From: Pseudoalteromonas sp. 0303
GTDB taxonomy: Bacteria > Pseudomonadota > Gammaproteobacteria > Enterobacterales > Alteromonadaceae
Direction of reading: 5' to 3'
Length of the DNA stretch: 64,000 nt
NCBI RefSeq assembly: GCF_013349995.1
Contig: NZ_JABVXF010000006.1
Location: 101,967-165,966 of the forward strand
Below the pieces are notes generated by a model. That model was not told the origin of the DNA and searched no databases. It saw only the letters and a program-made list of their open reading frames with translations. This document shows, piece by piece, positions 18,401 to 25,684 of this stretch. The position numbers and the translations under genes are program-made. Positions within the stretch are counted from its first letter, which is position 1, and the number at the start of each line of letters is the position of its first letter.

Positions 18401-19647
18401 AGCAAACTCACCTACAAGAGTTGGTGATGCCTTGGTTTGAATCAATGCCAGACGCGGCGCTAATAAGTGCATTAACCGCTACAGCTATCGGTGTTGGCTC
18501 ATTACTAATAATTTACATGTTTACCCGTCGCTTATTACTGCCGGGTATTCAAAAGGTTGTTACACGCCTGTCTCCTGAGCGCATTGGTGCGCTTACACCT
18601 ATGCTCAATAAACTGAATCGTCGTTTTGCGGGGATATTGTGCTGCGTACTGTATTTGGCAACCTTTGATTATGTATATCCAGTTCATGATGTCGCTGCGT
18701 TGGTACTTAAAACCGTAGGCCAAGTTGCATTGATCATTTATGGTGGCTTCATTTTAAGTAGTGTGGTGAGCATTGCTGGTGGCATCTATAACCAACTTGA
18801 TTTTGCCCGCGATATTCCGATTCAGGGTTTGATCCAAGTTGTAAAACTTATCACTTTTATGGTTTGCGCCATTCTCATTGTGAGCATTTTGCTAGAGAAG
18901 TCGCCAACTTATATTCTCTCTGGCTTTGGTGCGATAGCGGCGGTGACCTTACTCGTATTTAAAGACACCATTTTGGGCTTTGTCGCCAGTATTCAAATTG
19001 CAGCTAACCGATTAGTGACTTATGGCGATTGGATCCAAGTGGATAGCTATGGCGCGGATGGCGAGGTTATCGACCTTGGCTTAAATACGGTAAAAGTACG
19101 TAACTGGGATAACACTATCACAACCATTCCGACCTATATGCTAGTTGCTGGGTCATTTAAAAACTGGCGTGGTATGCAAGAGTCGGGTGGTCGTCGTATC
19201 AAGCGTGCTTTAAACATTGATATGAACAGTATTCGTTTGGTTGATGATGCGTTTCGAGAGCAAATTGATGCTGCTATTCCACTTAACGACTATATTCGTG
19301 TTTCAAGCTTGCCCGATCCGGTGACAAACCTTGGCTTGTTCCGTCGTTATGCTGAAGGTTACTTAAAACAACATGAGAAAATTAATCGTGATTTGACCTT
19401 AATGGTACGTGAGCTACAGCCGATGAATCACGGCTTACCTATTGAGTTTTACTGCTTTAGTGAAGATAAGCGCTGGATTTCATACGAGCACTTGCAAGCA
19501 GAGATTATGGATCACCTGCTTGCTGTGCTACCAATCTTTGGACTCAGACCATATCAAAGTGTTACTGGGCAGTTAAGTACAAGCGAAGCTCAAACAGGGC
19601 TAAAACCAAGTATCAAGGTTGCTAACCCTGTGCGCGAAAAAACTTAA
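18397..19647 (+). CDS. Mechanosensitive ion channel, YbdG/MscM-type
   Basis: Small-conductance mechanosensitive channel family protein relieving osmotic stress in the inner membrane. The 416-aa protein has about five hydrophobic helices in the first 190 residues, the pore-lining helix and MscS beta-domain (FKDTILGFVASIQIAANRLVTYGDWIQ; EVIDLGLNTVKVRNWDNT), and the extended cytoplasmic domain with an insertion typical of YbdG (GRRIKRALNIDMNSIRLVDD). Start overlaps the upstream acyltransferase stop, so membrane lipid acylation and tension sensing genes are co-translated. Converges with chrA with a 4-nt overlap of the ends. Confidence 0.92.
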   Translation: MKQTHLQELVMPWFESMPDAALISALTATAIGVGSLLIIYMFTRRLLLPGIQKVVTRLSPERIGALTPMLNKLNRRFAGILCCVLYLATFDYVYPVHDVAALVLKTVGQVALIIYGGFILSSVVSIAGGIYNQLDFARDIPIQGLIQVVKLITFMVCAILIVSILLEKSPTYILSGFGAIAAVTLLVFKDTILGFVASIQIAANRLVTYGDWIQVDSYGADGEVIDLGLNTVKVRNWDNTITTIPTYMLVAGSFKNWRGMQESGGRRIKRALNIDMNSIRLVDDAFREQIDAAIPLNDYIRVSSLPDPVTNLGLFRRYAEGYLKQHEKINRDLTLMVRELQPMNHGLPIEFYCFSEDKRWISYEHLQAEIMDHLLAVLPIFGLRPYQSVTGQLSTSEAQTGLKPSIKVANPVREKT

Positions 19648-20780
19648 AACTGACTAACTAGCACGCTCAGTGCAAAAAAGCCTAACAATAGCCACCAAAT
19701 AGGTGGCTTTGCCATTCTTAGCCACGTAAATGCTGCAATGACTAAAGCTACTTGCCACAAATTTTGCACTGCCGATTGCCAAATAGGTGAATAAAGGGCG
19801 GCAGCTAAAAAGCCCACTACGGCCGCATTTAACGCTGCAATACTGCCCGCAAAGCGAGGCTTATCAGCCAGCTGTAGCCAGCTTTTCATAAAGGCTAACA
19901 TCAATAAAAAGCCCGGTAAGAAAATCATGATGGTCGCGACAATCGCACCTATAAGTGGTGTATTCGGCGACACTTGTGCGCCTAAGTATGTAGCTATTGT
20001 GAACATCGGTCCAGGTATGGCCTGAGCACTGGCATAAGCAGATAAAAACTGCTCGGTTTCAAGGCTTGGCACGCCAGCTTGTAAAATGGGTAACACAACG
20101 TGGCCGCCACCAAAGACCATAGCACCAGTTTGGTAAAATGGGGCAAACAAAGAAAACCCTTCGCCTAAAGGCAAAAAGCTAATCAGTAACAAGACGGTAA
20201 ATAAACAAAGCGGTAACCAAGCAATTTTCACAGGTTTATGTTCTTGGTTCTCTGGTAGTTTAAGCTGAGGATAAAACCAACCTATGGCCGCAGCCGCAAC
20301 CAGTACTAAAATTTGACTCGATAACTGTGAGAACACAATCAGTGCAATCGTGCTTAATACCGCGATAAGCTTGTGTAAGTGATTTTTGCAAAAGCTCATT
20401 GCCATGCTGTATGTCGCATCGGCAACAATCACCACAGCAAAGAGTTTAAGCCCAGCAATGACCGCAAAGTAAATATCACCAAACTGGTGAGCGCTAAGAG
20501 CCAAAAAGAACATAATTAAAAATGAGGGCAGGGTAAAGCCAACAAATGCACACAGGCCTCCCAGTATTCCTCCTTTTTCAACCCCCATTGCAAAGCTAAC
20601 TTGGCTTGAACCAGGGCCCGGTAAAGCTTGGCTTAGGCTAATCAATTGCGCATAGCGCTCTGCAGAAAGCCATTTTAAATTATCAACAAAGTGGCGCTTA
20701 AAATAACCAAGGTGTGCCGCAGGACCGCCAAAGCTCATACAGCCTAATAAAAAGAATTGTTTAAAGATGATAAATAACAT
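19644..20780 (-). CDS. chrA: Chromate transporter, ChrA family
   Basis: Predicted inner-membrane efflux protein of the CHR family. From the ATG at 20780 it is 378 aa and has two homologous CHR halves: KQFFLLGCMSFGGPAAHLGYF with LSQALPGPGSSQVSF in the first, APFYQTGAMVFGGGHVVLPIL with AQAIPGPMFTIATYLG in the second. The frame is open for 25 codons further up, but those residues are hydrophilic and unlike the family. Some members transport other substrates, so chromate is only the family assignment. Confidence 0.9.
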   Translation of the reverse strand: MLFIIFKQFFLLGCMSFGGPAAHLGYFKRHFVDNLKWLSAERYAQLISLSQALPGPGSSQVSFAMGVEKGGILGGLCAFVGFTLPSFLIMFFLALSAHQFGDIYFAVIAGLKLFAVVIVADATYSMAMSFCKNHLHKLIAVLSTIALIVFSQLSSQILVLVAAAAIGWFYPQLKLPENQEHKPVKIAWLPLCLFTVLLLISFLPLGEGFSLFAPFYQTGAMVFGGGHVVLPILQAGVPSLETEQFLSAYASAQAIPGPMFTIATYLGAQVSPNTPLIGAIVATIMIFLPGFLLMLAFMKSWLQLADKPRFAGSIAALNAAVVGFLAAALYSPIWQSAVQNLWQVALVIAAFTWLRMAKPPIWWLLLGFFALSVLVSQF

Positions 20781-20891
20781 TACCGTTGCCGTTACAGGGT
20801 GATAGTTTCTATTATGACAAAATTGTATGACATTTTTGTGGTTTTTATGACACAAGGCCGTCTACAATATAGAGAACGAGTGAACGTAGTT

Positions 20892-21683
20892 ATGAGTATC
20901 ACTATGAAACGCTATATTACCAGTTTATTGTTACTACTTTGCAGCAGCTTTGCACTTGCAACCTCTTTTGAGAAAGTTGTGGTGGCTGTTGATCATGCGC
21001 CTCCTTATGGCATGGTCTCTGAAGATGGTAAAGTCAGTGGCGCAATAGTGGATATTATGCGTGAAATGCAGCGTACCTTACCAATCAAGCTTGAATATGT
21101 CGCTTGCCCGTTTTCTCGTTGTTTAAAAATGCTCGAGCAAAATGAGCTAGATGTGATGGGCGGGCTTATTCGCACTGACGCTCGTGAGCAAAAAATGCAG
21201 TTTCTCACCCCGCCATACATGATGCTGTCATCTTCTTTTGTGTTTTATGCAAGAGCTGATAGCGAGCTTGAAATAAATAGTTATCAAGATTTAGCAGGTA
21301 AACGTATTGCAGTAATGCGAGGTGCAGCACACTTTCCTCGTTTTGATAACGATAAAACACTTATTAAAGTTGAAGCTTTAAGTGAAAATAATGCATTTGA
21401 AATGCTATTAAAAAATCGTGTTGAGCTAGTGATTGCTGTTGAGAGCACTGCTGATCATGCCTCTGTATTTCTGCAGCGACCTTCACAAGAAATCGTAAAA
21501 ATGCCCTATCGCTATAAAGATATTATTTATGGCCACATTGCCCTAAGTAAACAGTTTGCAAGCTCGGATTTAGCCGAAAAAATTCAAGAGCGCCTCAATA
21601 CGCTAGTCCTCAATGGCCGTTTAACAGAATTGGTCAAAAGTTATAACTTACCTCCGGTTACTGCTGTAGCAATCGATAAGTAA
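20892..21683 (+). CDS. Extracellular solute-binding protein, family 3
   Basis: Periplasmic binding protein of the amino-acid type without a transporter next to it. Start at 20892 or 20904 gives a clean signal peptide (MKRYITSLLLLLCSSFALA). The mature part shows the family 3 pattern: VVVAVDHAPPYG, GAIVDIMREMQR, ELDVMGGLIRTDAREQKMQFL, then LAGKRIAVMRGAAHF. An odd feature is the Cys pair in CPFSRC near residue 75. As an orphan it may serve a distant transporter or a signalling protein. Divergent from chrA with a shared promoter region of about 110 bp. Confidence 0.85.
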   Translation: MSITMKRYITSLLLLLCSSFALATSFEKVVVAVDHAPPYGMVSEDGKVSGAIVDIMREMQRTLPIKLEYVACPFSRCLKMLEQNELDVMGGLIRTDAREQKMQFLTPPYMMLSSSFVFYARADSELEINSYQDLAGKRIAVMRGAAHFPRFDNDKTLIKVEALSENNAFEMLLKNRVELVIAVESTADHASVFLQRPSQEIVKMPYRYKDIIYGHIALSKQFASSDLAEKIQERLNTLVLNGRLTELVKSYNLPPVTAVAIDK

Positions 21684-21763
21684 CCCCTTCTTCATAGTTT
21701 GTTCATAGACGTTCATTCATAATTGTTAACAATTCAATTTGAATAATTGCCATGGAGAGACAC

Positions 21764-22396
21764 ATGACTTTTACAAAATCAGTTTTAACAGTGGGCGTTT
21801 TAGCCGTTCTTTTAACAGGTTGTGAGACAACTAATACAGGTAAAGGCGCTGCGATTGGTGCTGCTACAGGTGCAGTACTAGGTAAAGCAACGGGTGACCA
21901 TGACGATAAACGTATTTTCATTGGTGCGGCTATTGGTGCATTAGCAGGTGCAGCCGTTGGCGATTATATGGATAAGCAAGAAGAAGCATTTCGCGATGAG
22001 CTAGCAGGTTCAGGTGTTGAAGTGGTTCGTGAAGGCGACAATATTCGTTTAGTCATGCCATCAAATATTACTTTTGCAACTGATCAATCTTATATTTCTT
22101 CTGGCTTTCATAGCACCCTAGATGCGATTGCTAAAGTAATGAATAAATACGAAAAAACCTACTTAAGCGTTGAAGGTCATACCGACAGCACAGGTAAAGA
22201 TAGCTACAATATGACGTTATCTCAACAACGTGCGCAAAGCGTAAAAGATTACTTAGTTAATCATCAGATTATGTCTGCGCGTATCAGCACACGAGGTTAT
22301 GGTGAAACACGTCCCGTGGCAAGCAATGACTCAGCAAATGGCCGAGCTTTAAACCGCCGCGTAGAAATTCAAATCGTACCGAATACACAAGGTTAG
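21764..22396 (+). CDS. OmpA-family lipoprotein with glycine zipper (YiaD-like)
   Basis: Probable outer-membrane lipoprotein binding peptidoglycan. The start at 21764 is set by GGAGAG 8 nt upstream. The 210-aa product has lipobox LLTGC, an alternating Gly/Ala zipper region (GAAIGAATGAVLGKATGD and GAAIGALAGAAVGDYM), and a C-terminal OmpA domain with FATDQSYI, VEGHTDSTGKDSYNMTLSQQRAQSV and the NRRVEIQIVP end. Same architecture as E. coli YiaD. Single gene followed by a perfect 11-bp hairpin. Confidence 0.92.
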   Translation: MTFTKSVLTVGVLAVLLTGCETTNTGKGAAIGAATGAVLGKATGDHDDKRIFIGAAIGALAGAAVGDYMDKQEEAFRDELAGSGVEVVREGDNIRLVMPSNITFATDQSYISSGFHSTLDAIAKVMNKYEKTYLSVEGHTDSTGKDSYNMTLSQQRAQSVKDYLVNHQIMSARISTRGYGETRPVASNDSANGRALNRRVEIQIVPNTQG

Positions 22397-22403
22397 ATTT
22401 GTG

Positions 22404-22434
22404 GTCAGGTTTGATATGCCCTTTCAAACCTGAC
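22404..22434 (+). terminator. Hairpin after the OmpA-like lipoprotein gene
   Basis: Perfect 11-bp stem GTCAGGTTTGA / TCAAACCTGAC with a 9-nt loop. The T-run after it is weak (ATTTCCCTT), so termination strength is uncertain. It lies between convergent genes. Confidence 0.7.
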
Positions 22435-22444
22435 ATTTCCCTTC

Positions 22445-24217
22445 TTAATCTCGATTAAACTGTAATTCGCACAATTGTTTATACAATGGGTTAGTCTCAA
22501 ACAATTGCTGATGCGTACCCGTTGCGATAATTTCTCCTTTATCCATCACGACAATCACATCGGCGTGTTTAACCGTTGCTAGACGATGGGCAATAATCAG
22601 TGTTGTTCTGTCTTTCATTAGATGCTCAAGGGCAGCTTGTACATGAAACTCACTTTGTGCGTCGAGTGCACTGGTTGCTTCATCAAGCAATAAAATGGCA
22701 GGGTCTTTTAATATTGCGCGCGCTAGTACTATGCGTTGTTTTTGCCCACCTGAGAGCCTAACACCTTGCTCACCTAAAAAGCTGTGATAACCATCAGGGA
22801 GTTGATTAATAAACTCATCGGCATGGGCATATTTAGCTGCTGCATATACTTGCTCGTCGCTGGCGCTTGGATTGCCATAACGTATGTTATGCATTACATC
22901 TGAGCTAAATAAAATTGGGTTTTGTGCCACCATCCCCATTTGCTGGCGTAAGCAATCAAGAGAGAGTGCTTTTATGTTTATTCCTGCAAGCGAAATACTT
23001 CCTGAGCTTGGGTCGTAAAAGCGCTGTAGTAATTCAAACAGCGTTGTTTTACCAGCCCCCGATGGGCCAACAATAGCAACAGTTTGCCCTTGTTTTACTT
23101 GTAGATTAAGCGCATTCAAAGCGGCTTTATCTGGCCTTGAAGGGTAATGAAAGAACACATCATTAAACTGAATAGCAGGGTGATTAAGCTTGTTTGCCTC
23201 AAGTTGTGCATCATAATTTGTATCTGGACTTTTGATCATGCTTTCAACGGCGAGTAGCTCTAATAACCGTGCTGCTGCACCTGCTGCTCTTTGTAACTCA
23301 CCGTACACTTCGGCAACAGTTGCTACAGACATCGCCACCATAATCGCATAAAACACAAAAGCACCTAGCTCACCACCTGTCATGGTGCCAGCTAATACGT
23401 CGCTGCCACCAACCCAAAGCATCACACTAATGGCGCTAAAGGTCAGAAATATAACTGCTGCAATCAAAAACGAGCGCTGTTTGATACGGCTCTTCGCTAC
23501 TTGAAACGCCTTGTTGGTTTCTTCGCTAAATGCTGCTTTTTCACGTTCTTCGTGACTATAACTTTGCACAACTTTAATATTTTGTATGATCTCACCAGCA
23601 TAGGTGCTGATATCGGCAATGGCATCTTGGCTTGAGCTTGCCAGCTTTCTCACTTTTCGGCCAAAAATCATCATCGGCAGTAGTACTACGGGTACGCAGG
23701 CAACAACCACAAGAGTTAGCTTTAGGTTGGTGATAAGTAGCATAGCCAAGCCACCAATCAGCATTAAGCTACTACGTAATGCCATCGAAAAAGAGGAACC
23801 AATGATAGATTGCAACAAGGTGGTATCGGTGGTTAGGCGCGACATCAGTTCGCCGCTGCGGTTTTCTTCAAAGTAGCTTGGGTGTAATGTAACGATGCGA
23901 TCAAACACGGCTTTACGAATATCGTTACTGACTCGCTCACCAATCCAGGACATTAAATAAAAGCGACAAAAAGTACCTACAGCCAATAAGCTTATTAAAC
24001 CAATTAACACCATCACCGCTTGTTGAAGCTGAGCTTGCGAGCCTGCAATAAAGCCATGGTCGATAACAAGTTTAACGCCTTGTCCGAGTGACAAGTTAAC
24101 ACCGGCCGTAAGCAGCAAGGCGCCTAGGGCTGCAAACACCATCCATTTATAGGGTTTTATAAAAGCTAAAATCGGTAACAGGCTACTAAATGCGGCCTTT
24201 TCTTTATTGTTAGACAT
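22445..24217 (-). CDS. ABC exporter, fused permease and ATPase (MsbA/LmrA type)
   Basis: Half-transporter that should dimerise in the inner membrane to export a lipid or hydrophobic compound. Of 590 residues, about the first 320 form six membrane helices; the ATPase part has Walker A GPSGAGKTT, signature LSGGQKQR and Walker B AILLLDEATSALD with the H-loop AHRLAT. It is not next to lpxK or kdsB, the usual msbA neighbours, so it is more likely a drug/lipid exporter than MsbA itself. Converges with the OmpA-like gene and diverges from the DUF3224 gene. Confidence 0.93.
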   Translation of the reverse strand: MSNNKEKAAFSSLLPILAFIKPYKWMVFAALGALLLTAGVNLSLGQGVKLVIDHGFIAGSQAQLQQAVMVLIGLISLLAVGTFCRFYLMSWIGERVSNDIRKAVFDRIVTLHPSYFEENRSGELMSRLTTDTTLLQSIIGSSFSMALRSSLMLIGGLAMLLITNLKLTLVVVACVPVVLLPMMIFGRKVRKLASSSQDAIADISTYAGEIIQNIKVVQSYSHEEREKAAFSEETNKAFQVAKSRIKQRSFLIAAVIFLTFSAISVMLWVGGSDVLAGTMTGGELGAFVFYAIMVAMSVATVAEVYGELQRAAGAAARLLELLAVESMIKSPDTNYDAQLEANKLNHPAIQFNDVFFHYPSRPDKAALNALNLQVKQGQTVAIVGPSGAGKTTLFELLQRFYDPSSGSISLAGINIKALSLDCLRQQMGMVAQNPILFSSDVMHNIRYGNPSASDEQVYAAAKYAHADEFINQLPDGYHSFLGEQGVRLSGGQKQRIVLARAILKDPAILLLDEATSALDAQSEFHVQAALEHLMKDRTTLIIAHRLATVKHADVIVVMDKGEIIATGTHQQLFETNPLYKQLCELQFNRD

Positions 24218-24294
24218 GCTAGATTCTTGTTGGTGAATAGGGTATAGATATGGTTATCAATGCTCTAAAAATCAACAGTTATTAAGGGATTAGT

Positions 24295-24699
24295 ATGGAA
24301 TCTACAACGATCAGTGGTCAATTCACCGTAAAGTTAAACCCAATTGGCGGCTATGCCACAGGGCAAGATGGCGTAAATCTGGGACGCATGTCGATTGATA
24401 AACAGTTTTCAGGTCCATTAGAGGCAACAAGCCAAGGCGAAATGCTCAGTGCCATGACTGCAACTCAGGGCAGTGCAGGTTATGTAGCGATTGAACAGGT
24501 CGTCGGTAGCTTAGAGGGTAAGCAAGGCAGTTTTGTACTACAACATTTTGGCACGATGGATAAAGGAGCTGATCGATTGATTTTAGAAGTGGTGCCTGAC
24601 TCTGGCGCAGGAGAGCTTGAAGGTCTCTGTGGTAAAATGGCAATTCGAATTGAATCGGGTATTCATCATTATGACTTTGAATACCAACTGATGGACTAA
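24295..24699 (+). CDS. DUF3224 domain protein
   Basis: 134-aa cytoplasmic protein with the features of the DUF3224 family: GQFTVKLNPI at the start, RMSIDKQFSGPLEATSQGEML, GYVAIEQVVGSLEGKQGSFVLQH and an Asp/Gly-rich end region before the final strand. The fold is an allene-oxide-cyclase-like beta barrel in this family; function unknown. First gene of a compact cluster with a 59-codon gene 1 nt downstream and a LysE-type exporter. Confidence 0.8.
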   Translation: MESTTISGQFTVKLNPIGGYATGQDGVNLGRMSIDKQFSGPLEATSQGEMLSAMTATQGSAGYVAIEQVVGSLEGKQGSFVLQHFGTMDKGADRLILEVVPDSGAGELEGLCGKMAIRIESGIHHYDFEYQLMD

Positions 24700-24700
24700 C

Positions 24701-24880
24701 ATGCAAAAAGTAGTTGAGTTTAAAAAGAAGCGCTTTTTCGGCGGCATCGATATTGATGCATTAAATCAACGGGTGTTTGAATTAGGTCAAGCTGGCTGGC
24801 AAGTGAAAACAATCACCACTGCCACTGGGGTTTATGGTCAGATAACATCCGTTTTATTACTAATTGAGAATAACGAATAA
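24701..24880 (+). CDS. Small DUF4177-like protein
   Basis: 59-codon gene starting 1 nt after the DUF3224 stop and ending with TAATG that overlaps the LysE-type gene start, so it is fitted into the cluster. The product is KKKRFFGGIDIDALNQRVFE followed by LGQAGWQVKTITT and VLLLIENNE. The N-terminal Lys/Phe stretch, central helix and GWQV motif resemble DUF4177 small proteins; function unknown. Confidence 0.72.
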   Translation: MQKVVEFKKKRFFGGIDIDALNQRVFELGQAGWQVKTITTATGVYGQITSVLLLIENNE

Positions 24881-25497
24881 TGACACTAACTGAGTGGTTG
24901 AGTTTAGTTTTAATTTGCGTGATGGGGGCAATGTCGCCGGGGCCGAGTTTAGCAGTGGTTTTAAAACATAGTTTACATGGCGGTATGAAGAACGGCATGT
25001 TAGCGGCGCTGAGCCACGGTATTGGGGTTGGCTTTTATGCATGTGCCTCGTTACTAGGCTTAGGTGCGCTGATGACTCAGTTACCAATGCTTTATCAAGT
25101 ACTGGTCTATGGTGGTGCAGCCTATCTCGCATATTTGGGTATTCGTATTCTGTTATCTAAACCCAGCTCGCAAACACTGAATGTTGAGCAGACTAAGCCG
25201 AGCCCTCGCAGCGCACTGCAAGATGGCTTTGCTATTGCCTTTTTAAACCCAAAACTTGCGGTGTTCTTTTTAGCGTTGTTTTCGCAATTTATTGACCCAG
25301 AAAACCTGACTTTGCAAGTTGGTTTAATCATGTGTTTAACGGTATTTGTGCTTGATACAGGCTGGTATCTACTTGTTGCACTGTTAACCGAAATATCAAA
25401 AAAGCGTTTTGGTTTCACCAAGACAAATCCATGGCTCGAAAAATTGCTAGGGGTGATCTTTATTGCCTTAGCTGTTCGTGTCGTTATTACTCTATAA
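24880..25497 (+). CDS. LysE/RhtB family exporter
   Basis: 205-aa inner-membrane protein of the LysE superfamily, usually amino-acid or metabolite efflux. It starts TEWLSLVLICVMGAMSPGPSLAVVLKHSL with the conserved SPGP turn, then GIGVGFYACASLLGLGAL and GGAAYLAYLGIRIL, then AFLNPKLAVFFLALFSQF and two closing helices. Overlaps the previous gene by one base. Substrate not predictable. Confidence 0.92.
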   Translation: MTLTEWLSLVLICVMGAMSPGPSLAVVLKHSLHGGMKNGMLAALSHGIGVGFYACASLLGLGALMTQLPMLYQVLVYGGAAYLAYLGIRILLSKPSSQTLNVEQTKPSPRSALQDGFAIAFLNPKLAVFFLALFSQFIDPENLTLQVGLIMCLTVFVLDTGWYLLVALLTEISKKRFGFTKTNPWLEKLLGVIFIALAVRVVITL

Positions 25498-25568
25498 ATC
25501 CCTCTATATTGCGATTACATCACTAATAAAAAAGGGTTGTGATCGCTGCTCTCCCCAGCAAGTTCCTA

Positions 25569-25597
25569 TTGCATACGTATTCATCACACAATATTTA
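25569..25597 (+). promoter_or_regulatory. Promoter and putative operator of the TonB receptor-pullulanase operon
   Basis: TTGCAT (25569-25574), 17-nt spacer, TATTTA (25592-25597). The near-palindrome TGCATACGTATTCA at 25570-25583 covers the -35 element and is identical to the site in the GH97 promoter, again about 100 bp before the start codon. Binding there would block RNA polymerase, so a repressor released by a maltodextrin signal is the natural guess. Confidence 0.6.
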
Positions 25598-25684
25598 CCT
25601 TTTGGTTACACTTTATTGGTTGTTTTTTGACAACAACAATAACCACAAATACAACACCTCCAACGACAACAGGGTGGAAATCCA

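Noticed and set aside
22445..24217. Naming the ABC exporter msbA
   Set aside because: Domain plan fits, but the usual lpxK neighbourhood is absent and the sequence alone does not single out lipid A flippase.
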